From Sulfurovum sp. (lineage in GTDB: Bacteria > Campylobacterota > Campylobacteria > Campylobacterales > Sulfurovaceae), in assembly GCA_027082955.1 (NCBI GenBank), contig JALWTA010000041.1:1-39315 (forward strand): a stretch of DNA of 39,315 nt, given 5' to 3'. Shown here in pieces: positions 1 through 6,553 of this stretch. Within the stretch, counting starts at the first letter, position 1. Every line of letters begins with the position of its first letter. Both the position numbers and the translations under genes were made by a program. The notes under the pieces were generated by a model that had not been told where the DNA came from, did not search any database, and saw nothing but the letters and a program-made list of their open reading frames with translations.

Positions 1-10
1 TTGTCAAGTT

Positions 11-119
11 CCATAAAACAGGCTCCTTTATACAATGTGTGTGGTAACAAATTGTACGTAAATCTGCCTGTTTATGGGCTTTCGTAGATGGATTTTCCTT
101 TAGAATTTATGTGCGAAAG
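11..119. other. Nested inverted repeats downstream of dnaG
   Basis: No gene is seen in bases 1-150. CCATAAAACAGGC at 11-23 pairs with GCCTGTTTATGG at 66-77 with one bulged A. Nested inside, TACAAT (31-36) pairs with ATTGTA (51-56). A second short pair, CTTTCG (79-84) with CGAAAG (114-119), follows. Neither strand shows a clear T-tract after the stems, so a simple intrinsic terminator for dnaG is not established. It could be a 3' UTR structure, a small RNA or part of a mobile element cut off by the window edge. Confidence 0.35.
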
Positions 120-150
120 TTGAGATCCTTATCTGCCAAATCCCTCAGTA

Positions 151-1800
151 TCACAGGTTAAAAGAGACCAACTCCCCGCGTTTAAGGCGTGGGATAATAT
201 CGGTTTTGATCTTGCGAATCAGAAAACTTTTTTGGCTGAAGGGCATACTGCTGTCCGCAACAATCTGCCTCAGGCGTGTATCATAGTGCTTTATCAGGAA
301 GTTCCGCAATACCTCTTGAAGCTCTTTTTCATTCATCACTTTCAGGCTCTCATCGAGCGCAATACCCATCAGATGCGGATGCTCCTTCTCGTCATTGATC
401 AAGGCAGTAAACAAAGATGCATAGCCGCCAAACATTTTCGCATCGACCACATCCAGTACCGAATCGATCAGCTCCGGTCTCTCCAACAAGGTTTTAAGGA
501 TGCTCAGTTGTGCCACATCATCTTTTGGCTGAGAGAAGTTCTCTCTAGCACGTTCCGGTCTGCTCTGGCTTCCAAACATCACAGGCGAAACCCCCAACAG
601 GGTTGCTGCCATAGGAATGTAGGCATCTTTGATGATCTGGCTAAGCCCTGTAAGAAACTGTTTGAGCGTACCGAATGCTGCCTCTTTGGCACGGGGATCA
701 TGCAGATCGTACCCTTCGACGATCTTCTCCAGCACAAACGGAATGAGCGGTTTGGCATCCCGCAGCAAAGCAGCGACCTTCTCACTCTCCCCTTTTGCGA
801 TCAGGTCAGCAGGGTCCTGCCCGTCAGGGAAAAGCACTACGCCACCGTCAAAGTTGGCATGGGCAAGCATCTGTGCCGCTTTAAGCGCTGCAGCTACTCC
901 GGCTTTGTCTCCATCATACGCCAAAATGATCTTAGGCTCTCCCTTTCGCAACAGTGGCAAATGCTCCGTTGTCAGTGCTGTTCCAAGAGTCGCCACCGCC
1001 TCTGTAAAGCCTGCCTGATGAAACATCACCACATCCAGATATCCTTCACAGACAATGAGCTTTTTGTGCTTGTAGATACTCTCTTTGGCAAGATGGTAGC
1101 CATAGAGCAGCCGCGACTTGTTAAAAAGCTTGGTTTGTGGAGAGTTGATATATTTTGCCGGATGGTTGGTAATGGTACGTCCCCCAAAACCGACTGCCGC
1201 ACCGTTTGGAGAATAGATGGGAAAGGTGATACGCTCGACAAGACGGGCATAGTAGCCGCCATCTTCTCCCTGTGCCAAAATACCCGCTTCGACCGCCTGC
1301 GGTCTTGGCAGAGAGGTACTGTCGAGAAACCGCATCACCGAACGTCCATCCGGCACATACCCTATGCCAAAACGCTCGATAGAGTTTTGTGAAATACCCC
1401 GCTGACGCAGATAGTTTTTTGCCGTTTCGTGCTGTTCAAGATTTTTCACATACCAACGCTGAATTGCCTCAAGCACCCGCTTGGCATCGGAGTAGTCCGA
1501 ACTGCCTTTGGTATAGTTGAGCGAAAAGTTGAACATCGATGCCAGCTTCTCGATCGCTTCGGGATAGCTAAGCTTTTCAAGCTCCATCACGAACTTGATG
1601 GCATCCCCTCCCACACCACACCCAAAACAGTGGTATATCTGCTTGGAGGGGCTCACCACAAAAGAGGGGGTCTTCTCTCCGTGGAAAGGGCAGTTGGCTT
1701 TGTAGTTGGCACCTGCTTTTTTAAGCTCGACATAGTTGCCGACCACATCCACGATATCGATACTGTTTTTCAGTGATTCTATAGAGGCATTGTCTATCAT
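151..1800 (-). CDS. dnaG: DNA primase DnaG
   Basis: Synthesises RNA primers at the replication fork together with the DnaB helicase. The 549-aa product has the N-terminal CHC2 zinc site (C37, H40, C58, C61; CPFHGEKTPSF and HCFGCG), then the Toprim catalytic core with the glutamate motif KLIVCEGYLDVV and the acidic motif ILAYDGDKAG. The C-terminal helicase-binding part is short and divergent, as in other campylobacterotan primases. The start fits the conserved family N-terminus (SIDIVDVVG). A TATAAT lies only 6 bp upstream of the ATG and no convincing Shine-Dalgarno sequence is visible, so the mRNA may be leaderless. It is divergent from the lapB-like gene. Confidence 0.97.
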   Translation of the reverse strand: MIDNASIESLKNSIDIVDVVGNYVELKKAGANYKANCPFHGEKTPSFVVSPSKQIYHCFGCGVGGDAIKFVMELEKLSYPEAIEKLASMFNFSLNYTKGSSDYSDAKRVLEAIQRWYVKNLEQHETAKNYLRQRGISQNSIERFGIGYVPDGRSVMRFLDSTSLPRPQAVEAGILAQGEDGGYYARLVERITFPIYSPNGAAVGFGGRTITNHPAKYINSPQTKLFNKSRLLYGYHLAKESIYKHKKLIVCEGYLDVVMFHQAGFTEAVATLGTALTTEHLPLLRKGEPKIILAYDGDKAGVAAALKAAQMLAHANFDGGVVLFPDGQDPADLIAKGESEKVAALLRDAKPLIPFVLEKIVEGYDLHDPRAKEAAFGTLKQFLTGLSQIIKDAYIPMAATLLGVSPVMFGSQSRPERARENFSQPKDDVAQLSILKTLLERPELIDSVLDVVDAKMFGGYASLFTALINDEKEHPHLMGIALDESLKVMNEKELQEVLRNFLIKHYDTRLRQIVADSSMPFSQKSFLIRKIKTDIIPRLKRGELVSFNL

Positions 1801-1806
1801 GACCGC

Positions 1807-1828
1807 ATTATATCCAATTTGGTATAAT
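1807..1828. promoter_or_regulatory. Divergent TATAAT pair (dnaG / lapB-like)
   Basis: A minus-strand TATAAT occupies 1812-1807, placing the dnaG transcription start at about its ATG (1800). A plus-strand TATAAT occupies 1823-1828 and would start transcripts at about 1835, exactly where the heptamer array begins, giving the lapB-like gene a leader of roughly 245 nt. No good -35 boxes are seen, which is normal for sigma70 promoters of this class. Start sites are inferred from spacing only. Confidence 0.5.
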
Positions 1829-1832
1829 CTGC

Positions 1833-2035
1833 GGTAGGTAGTAGGTAGTAGGTAGTAGGTAGTAGGTAGAAGGTAGAAGGTAGAAGGTAGAAGGTAGAAG
1901 GTAGAAGGTAGAAGGTAGAAATGATAACAAGAGTAAAGTTTATGTCAACCCATTTTAAACATACTACATCTCACAACAAAAACATTGCAAAGCAATGCAT
2001 ACCAACACTCCTACCTCCTACTTCCTACCTCCTAC
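1833..2035. repeat. Intergenic element A with inverted heptamer arrays
   Basis: The left side holds four GGTAGTA units (1837-1864) followed by eight GGTAGAA units (1865-1920), a 12-copy 7-bp tandem array. The right side holds four 7-bp units CTCCTAC, CTCCTAC, TTCCTAC, CTCCTAC (2008-2035), whose reverse complements (GTAGGAG/GTAGGAA) resemble the left units. Between them lie about 87 bp with a CATTGC-AAA-GCAATG hairpin (1983-1997) and the decamer GTCAACCCAT (1944-1953), which recurs in inverse orientation in element B. The element fills most of the 278-bp gap between dnaG and the lapB-like gene. No ORF is supported inside. Confidence 0.75.
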
Positions 2036-2078
2036 TTAAACTAGCTCCTCACTCTTCTCTGTGCCAAAGGCATACATA

Positions 2079-3122
2079 ATGGAACACATTCTCCCCGCAT
2101 ACAACGATCCTCTTTTCAGTATTTTGCTGATCATCACCATCGGGCTGATCATTGCACTGGCAACCTACGGGTGGGGTCTCTACAAACAGCAAAAAGAGGC
2201 AGGTAATCTTTTGAAGTTCCTCGACAAATTTGAAAGTGCAGAATGTACACTTGATACCGAAGAGATGCCTTTTGAACCACATATGTTCAAACCACTTTCA
2301 CTGCTTGCAAAAGCCTTTGAAAACTCCGGAGAATACCACAAAGCCATCAACATCTATCTCTATCTTATCAAAAATGCACGTAATGAGGCAGCGAAAACAG
2401 AACTGATGGAACGGCTTGGAACAACCTATCTGCATGCCGGTTTTCTTGAACGTGCCAGAAGCATCTATGTAGAAATTCTTCGCAAAAAACCGCGCAGTAA
2501 AAAAGTTTTGTATGAGCTTGGTGTAGTTTACGAAGTGATGCAAGAATATGACAAAGCAAAAGAGATTATCGAACCTCTGGAACTGTTAAATGAGGATACT
2601 CGGCAGTTACAGCAGTTTTTGGCATTTTCCCAACTCTCCTCCAATAGAAATATGCCCGTAGACGAAAAACTGCAAAAACTGCAAAAACTGCTCGAAGAAG
2701 AGCCGGGACTCTATCGGCAGATCATCTCTGAAATGCTGCAACTGGATACACGGATCGCATGGGAGCACATTGATCCTAAGCGTATTAAAGAGATTCTAGA
2801 CATCCTCTGGTTCTTACCCAATTCACAACTCGATTTGGATATAATCTCGAACAATATGCAGCTAAGCACCCTCTATTATGCGAAAGGTTACCTGCAAAAG
2901 CCTATGTCTCAAAGCGGCATCTTTTCACTGGATCTGATCGCAAAGGCACGTGAAAACGGTTTTACCAATACGGATCTGCAGTTTTCCTACCTCTGCAAAA
3001 AGTGTAAACGAAGCTTTCCCGTTTCGTTTAAGCGGTGTCCTGGCTGTATGGCGATAAACTCTGTGGAAGTCGAGGAACAGATTGCAAAAGCAAGTACGCA
3101 AACAGATCACTCTTTACTCTGA
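2079..3122 (+). CDS. LapB-like TPR protein with C-terminal zinc ribbon
   Basis: Predicted membrane-anchored tetratricopeptide protein of 347 aa. An N-terminal transmembrane segment (about residues 10-32) is followed by TPR-type helical repeats (including SGEYHKAINIYLYLI, GFLERARSIYVEIL and MQEYDKAKEIIEPL) and a rubredoxin-like C-terminal metal site, CKKC at 306-309 and CPGC at 320-323. This order (one TM helix, TPRs, C-terminal Cys4 domain) matches LapB/YciM, which regulates LpxC turnover and LPS assembly in enterobacteria; the same role here is inference. The ATG at 2079 has AAAGG eight bases upstream and is preferred to an in-frame GTG at 2061. The 3' end overlaps rnhA by 41 bp. Confidence 0.8.
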   Translation: MEHILPAYNDPLFSILLIITIGLIIALATYGWGLYKQQKEAGNLLKFLDKFESAECTLDTEEMPFEPHMFKPLSLLAKAFENSGEYHKAINIYLYLIKNARNEAAKTELMERLGTTYLHAGFLERARSIYVEILRKKPRSKKVLYELGVVYEVMQEYDKAKEIIEPLELLNEDTRQLQQFLAFSQLSSNRNMPVDEKLQKLQKLLEEEPGLYRQIISEMLQLDTRIAWEHIDPKRIKEILDILWFLPNSQLDLDIISNNMQLSTLYYAKGYLQKPMSQSGIFSLDLIAKARENGFTNTDLQFSYLCKKCKRSFPVSFKRCPGCMAINSVEVEEQIAKASTQTDHSLL

Positions 3123-3534
3123 CGGATCGAGCCTTGGCAACCCCGGTCCAGGCGGTTATGGCGGCATTCTGGAGTACAATGGTCATACAAAGGAATACTC
3201 TGGAGGCGAAGCGCATACGACAAACAACCGTATGGAACTGCGCGGGGTCATTGAAGGGCTCAAACTTCTCAAAGAACCCTGTGAGGTTGAGATCGTCTCT
3301 GACAGCTCCTATGTCATCAAAGCCATAAACGAATGGCTTGACGGATGGGTCAAAAAAGGCTTCAAGAAGGTCAAGAACCCGGATCTTTGGAAAACCTACC
3401 TTGAGGTCGCAACCCCCCACATTATCCACGGGACATGGGTACGCGGTCACAATGGACATCCTCAAAACGAGCGGTGTGATGAACTTGCCAGACAAGAGGC
3501 TGAACGCATACAAAAAAGTTTACATCAGGAGTAA
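3082..3534 (+). CDS. rnhA: Ribonuclease HI
   Basis: Degrades the RNA strand of RNA-DNA hybrids (R-loops, primer remnants). The 150-aa protein keeps the DEDD catalytic set, D14 (YSDGSS), E52 (RMELRG), D74 (VSDSSYV) and D133 (ERCDELAR), plus the active-site-loop histidine H123 (RGHNGH). The gene begins inside the end of the lapB-like gene. The start is a TTG at 3082 with GAGGAA five bases upstream, and this start gives the family N-terminus. The next gene, rnc, follows after 2 bp, so the two RNases are almost certainly co-transcribed; rnhA-rnc-aroC is a known order in Helicobacter. Confidence 0.95.
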   Translation: MQKQVRKQITLYSDGSSLGNPGPGGYGGILEYNGHTKEYSGGEAHTTNNRMELRGVIEGLKLLKEPCEVEIVSDSSYVIKAINEWLDGWVKKGFKKVKNPDLWKTYLEVATPHIIHGTWVRGHNGHPQNERCDELARQEAERIQKSLHQE

Positions 3535-3536
3535 TT

Positions 3537-4211
3537 ATGACAGACTATACCGGTCTTGAAAAACGTCTGAACTATGTTTTTAAAGATAAGCAGTTGATTA
3601 TTGAGGCTTTAACCCACAAAAGCTACAAAAAGCCTTACAATAATGAGCGGCTCGAATTTCTTGGAGATGCCGTACTCGATCTGATTGTTGGGGAATATCT
3701 CTATAAAAAATTTCCCTCTTCCAATGAAGGTGTACTTTCCAAAATAAGAGCATCACTGGTCAATGAAAGTGGGTTTACCCTTCTTGCAAAATCCCTCTCT
3801 TTAGGAAACTATATTTATCTTTCCCCTGCTGAAGAGAACAATAACGGCAGAAACAAGCCTTCTCTTCTCTCGAATGCCTTTGAAGCGGTCATTGGTGCTA
3901 TCTATTTGGAGGCTGGCTTGGAAAAATCCAAAGAGATTGCTATTGCACTTTTGGAAAAAGCCCACCCGAAAATCGATCTCGATACCCTCTCAAAAGACTA
4001 TAAAACCGCTTTGCAGGAGCTCACTCAGGCATCACACGGTGTCACTCCACAGTATGAACTTCTGGGAAGTTCCGGCCCTGATCACAAAAAAGAGTTTGAG
4101 ATCGCTGTCAAACTCAACGGTGAGACCATTGCCTCAGCCAAAGGCAAAAGCAAAAAAGAGGCGCAGCAGAAAGCTGCAGAGATCGCGTTAAAAAAACTGA
4201 GGGTGTCATAA
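3537..4211 (+). CDS. rnc: Ribonuclease III
   Basis: Double-strand-specific endoribonuclease that matures rRNA precursors and processes structured mRNAs. The 224-aa protein has the N-terminal catalytic domain with the signature [12 protein letters not shown] (from residue 37) and the second acidic helix [13 protein letters not shown], then a C-terminal double-stranded-RNA-binding domain (KTALQELTQ... to [18 protein letters not shown]). Full family length. It follows rnhA by 2 bp and its stop shares one base with the aroC start (TAATG), indicating translational coupling. Confidence 0.97.
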   Translation: MTDYTGLEKRLNYVFKDKQLIIEALTHKSYKKPYNNERLEFLGDAVLDLIVGEYLYKKFPSSNEGVLSKIRASLVNESGFTLLAKSLSLGNYIYLSPAEENNNGRNKPSLLSNAFEAVIGAIYLEAGLEKSKEIAIALLEKAHPKIDLDTLSKDYKTALQELTQASHGVTPQYELLGSSGPDHKKEFEIAVKLNGETIASAKGKSKKEAQQKAAEIALKKLRVS

Positions 4212-5284
4212 TGAATACTTTCGGCAAACGACTCACCCTGACCACCTTTGGCGAATCGCACGGCAAAGCGATCGGCTGCATCCTTGACGGTATACCTGCC
4301 GGATTGAAGATAGATGAAGATTTCATCCAGTCCGAACTTGACCGCCGAAAACCCGGTAAAAGCAAACTGGAGACCGGACGCAAAGAGCCCGACAGAGTCG
4401 AGATACTCTCAGGTGTCTTTGAAGGGGTGAGTACCGGTACTCCCATTGCCATGGTGATCTTCAACACCAACCAAAAGAGCAAAGACTACGAAAATGTCAA
4501 AAACCTCTTCCGTCCCGGTCATGCGGACTTTACCTACTTTCACAAGTACGGACTGCGCGACTACCGCGGCGGCGGGCGAAGTTCTGCCAGAGAGACCGCT
4601 GCACGGGTTGCCGGTGGTGCCATTGCCAAACTGATGCTCAAAGAGATGGGCATTGCCATTCAAAGCGGTCTGTGTGAAGTCGATGGCATCAAAGCAGAGA
4701 CTATTGATTTTGACCATGCCAAAACCTCCAAACTCTGTGCACTTGACCCCAACAAAGAGATAGAACAAGAGAAAGCGATACTCAACGCAAAAGAGGCACA
4801 CGACTCTGTCGGCGGCGTGGTGCTCACCACCGCCACCGGTGTACCCGCAGGATTTGGTGAACCGCTCTACTACAAGCTTGATGCCCTGCTTGCCGATGCC
4901 ATGATGGGCATCAACGCCGCCAAAGCGGTCGAGATCGGTGACGGGATCGCCAGCACCCACCTCAAAGGCAGCCAAAACAACGACCCCATCACCTCTGAAG
5001 GCTTTGCCAGCAACCATGCCGGAGGCATCCTCGGCGGTATCAGCAACGGTGACACCATCATCGTCAAGACCCACTTCAAACCAACCCCGTCCATCTTTCA
5101 GGAGCAAGACACAGTTACAGTTGACAATGAACCTGTCAAATGCAACCTCAAAGGCAGACACGACCCCTGTGTCGCCATCCGCGGTGCTGTTGTCACTGAG
5201 GCGATGATGGCACTGGTACTTGCCGATATGGCACTGCTCAATATGGGCAGAAAGATGGAGCATCTTTCCAAAATTTACGGGTAA
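4211..5284 (+). CDS. aroC: Chorismate synthase
   Basis: Last step of the shikimate pathway, 5-enolpyruvylshikimate-3-phosphate to chorismate, using reduced FMN. The 357-aa protein has the family signatures GESHGKAIG near the N-terminus, RPGHADFTY and the glycine/arginine-rich DYRGGGRSSARETA, and the later VGGVV and NHAGGILGGISNG segments. No flavin reductase domain is fused, so it is probably a monofunctional enzyme. It is the last gene of the lapB-like-rnhA-rnc-aroC run and is followed by a pair of REP sequences rather than an obvious U-tract terminator. Confidence 0.97.
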   Translation: MNTFGKRLTLTTFGESHGKAIGCILDGIPAGLKIDEDFIQSELDRRKPGKSKLETGRKEPDRVEILSGVFEGVSTGTPIAMVIFNTNQKSKDYENVKNLFRPGHADFTYFHKYGLRDYRGGGRSSARETAARVAGGAIAKLMLKEMGIAIQSGLCEVDGIKAETIDFDHAKTSKLCALDPNKEIEQEKAILNAKEAHDSVGGVVLTTATGVPAGFGEPLYYKLDALLADAMMGINAAKAVEIGDGIASTHLKGSQNNDPITSEGFASNHAGGILGGISNGDTIIVKTHFKPTPSIFQEQDTVTVDNEPVKCNLKGRHDPCVAIRGAVVTEAMMALVLADMALLNMGRKMEHLSKIYG

Positions 5285-5318
5285 ATATTACCTACATGTA
5301 CTATTGATGCAGACACAC

Positions 5319-5411
5319 GTAGGGTGCGTACTCACGCACCTTCAAACCGTTTATCGAAAAGAACCGTGACTATCGACATACACTTCAAAGGTGCGAAACA
5401 TCGCACCCTAC
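5319..5411. repeat. Inverted pair of GTAG-type REP sequences
   Basis: REP1 (5319-5340, plus) reads GTAG, then GGTGCG-TACTCA-CGCACC. REP2 (5390-5411, minus) reads GTAG, then GGTGCG-ATGTTT-CGCACC. Both are a GTAG tetranucleotide followed by a perfect 6-bp-arm hairpin, the hallmark of REPs mobilised by RAYT (TnpA-REP) transposases. They point toward each other across a 49-bp spacer, forming a BIME-like unit between the convergent genes aroC and rnhB. No RAYT gene is in the window. It may act as a bidirectional 3'-end structure. Confidence 0.75.
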
Positions 5412-5430
5412 AGTCATCCCATACACCTTT

Positions 5431-5997
5431 TTAAAACAGTGTCGGTTCATCCACCCCTTTTACCCGGAAACTCTTTCGATGCACCGGACATCTTCCGTAC
5501 ACCTGCAACGCTTCAATATGCGCTTTGGTACCATACCCCTTATGCTTCTCAAACCCATACTCAGGATAGGTTTTAGCCAAAGCGATGATCTCTCTGTCAC
5601 GCGTCACCTTTGCCAAGATGCTCGCCGCTGAGACCTCCACAATCTTTGCATCAGCCTTGACCATGGTTGTAATGTTGTCAACCCCAAAAGTACTGTTGCC
5701 GTCAAAAAGATAGTCCACATCCGGTATATGCTTCTGTATAGACTGTAACCCGCGCCGAAGACACTCAGAAATACCAAGCTCATCAACATCCTGTGCCGAA
5801 AAAGAGACAATGTGATACAGCGCATTGCCCACAATCACCTCATAAAGCGTTTCCCTCCGCTTCTCCGTCAACTTTTTCGAGTCTGTCAACCCGTCAACCT
5901 CTCCTGTCAACACTACTCCCGCCATCACCAGCGAACCGGCAATGCAGCCTCTACCCGCCTCGTCAATACCGCAGAGGGGTTTGTTTTGTTGTTTCAT
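5431..5997 (-). CDS. rnhB: Ribonuclease HII
   Basis: Removes single misincorporated ribonucleotides and RNA primers from DNA. The 188-aa protein has the type 2 RNase H motif GIDEAGRGCIAG with catalytic D12 and E13, the central LFDGNSTFG acidic motif, and the VSAASILAKVTRDR segment. Length is normal. Its ATG overlaps the stop of the upstream RelE-type toxin gene (ATGA, 5994-5997) and it has only a weak Shine-Dalgarno sequence, so translation is probably coupled to the toxin gene. This is an odd position for a housekeeping nuclease. Confidence 0.96.
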   Translation of the reverse strand: MKQQNKPLCGIDEAGRGCIAGSLVMAGVVLTGEVDGLTDSKKLTEKRRETLYEVIVGNALYHIVSFSAQDVDELGISECLRRGLQSIQKHIPDVDYLFDGNSTFGVDNITTMVKADAKIVEVSAASILAKVTRDREIIALAKTYPEYGFEKHKGYGTKAHIEALQVYGRCPVHRKSFRVKGVDEPTLF

Positions 5998-6281
5998 TTT
6001 CTGTAAGCACCTTCCCGTGATTTCACAGAGAGCACCAATATCACCAGTATATCATTCTCTTTTTTGTAAATCACTCTGTATCGGCGAAGCTTTAATCGGT
6101 AAAGTATCGTTGATTCCCCTTGCAGTTTTTTAATCTTTCCGGTACGCATCAACTCCTGTTCATACGAAGCACAAAAGTGTTCTGCAAAGGTATAGAGCGA
6201 TTCTTTGATAAAAGCAATATCCGCTTTTGAAATATGTTTAAAGTCCTTTTTAACACTTGCTTTAAATGCCAATGTATACAA
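5994..6281 (-). CDS. RelE/ParE-family toxin
   Basis: Small basic 95-aa protein with the RelE/ParE fold pattern: an N-terminal strand and helices (LAFKASVKKDFKHI), then KKLQGESTILYRLKLRRYRVIYKKENDILVILVLSV-type strands carrying the conserved Y-R-x-R-Y-R-V-I-Y core, and a C-terminal KSREGAYR. Members cleave ribosome-bound mRNA or poison gyrase; which applies is not visible. The start is a TTG at 6281 with GTTAGGTG eight bases upstream, inside the end of the antitoxin gene; the intergenic gap is 3 bp. Function inferred from family and gene pairing. Confidence 0.85.
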   Translation of the reverse strand: MYTLAFKASVKKDFKHISKADIAFIKESLYTFAEHFCASYEQELMRTGKIKKLQGESTILYRLKLRRYRVIYKKENDILVILVLSVKSREGAYRK

Positions 6282-6284
6282 CGT

Positions 6285-6500
6285 TTATACACCTAACTCT
6301 TCAAAAAATGTATCTGCTTCAATTGTCGGCTCTTCCAGCCTTGCTTCTGCCTGTTTTAAATCATTCATATCCATATACATTTCCAAAGCTTCTGTGACAA
6401 TGGCTGTTTTCTTTTTACCTAAACTTTTTGCTAAATGATCCAACTCATCCAGTAGCGGCAATGGCAATGTAAAGGTAGTTGGTTTGACTGTTTTGTACAT
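6285..6500 (-). CDS. Ribbon-helix-helix antitoxin
   Basis: A 71-aa protein with an N-terminal ribbon-helix-helix pattern: a short strand (TTFTLPLPL) followed by LLDELDHLAKSLGKKKTAIVTEALEMYM. The acidic C-terminal tail (EEPTIEADTFFEELGV) probably wraps the toxin encoded immediately downstream. RHH antitoxins bind operator repeats at their own promoter, and two 12-bp direct repeats overlap the promoter here. AAGGAG stands seven bases before the ATG. Family assignment is from sequence pattern only. Confidence 0.85.
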   Translation of the reverse strand: MYKTVKPTTFTLPLPLLDELDHLAKSLGKKKTAIVTEALEMYMDMNDLKQAEARLEEPTIEADTFFEELGV

Positions 6501-6516
6501 AGCTTGACTCCTTTAT

Positions 6517-6552
6517 ATTGTTAATTATATTGTTAATTATATGAATTGTCAA
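6517..6552 (-). promoter_or_regulatory. Consensus sigma70 promoter and operator of the TA operon
   Basis: On the minus strand, TTGACA (6552-6547), a 17-bp spacer and TATAAT (6529-6524) form an exact sigma70 consensus. Two perfect 12-bp direct repeats ATATAATTAACA (6542-6531 and 6530-6519) plus a partial third (ATATAA) cover the spacer and the -10 box. The -35 box starts 2 bp after the recQ stop codon. The predicted start near 6517 leaves a leader of about 17 nt before the antitoxin ATG. The repeats are the likely antitoxin operators. Confidence 0.8.
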
Positions 6553-6553
6553 G

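Noticed and set aside
232-1392. 386-codon plus-strand open frame
   Set aside because: Lies fully antisense to dnaG; the product has no domain pattern and a Cys/His/Arg-rich composition typical of a shadow frame.
1837-1920. Array mistaken for CRISPR or VNTR coding repeat
   Set aside because: Units are 7 bp without spacers, no cas genes, no reading frame.
2061-2078. GTG start for the lapB-like gene
   Set aside because: The ATG at 2079 has AAAGG at good distance; the GTG has none and would place that SD inside the coding region.
4409-5263. 284-codon minus-strand open frame
   Set aside because: Fully antisense to aroC, which has every family signature; no SD and no recognisable motif.
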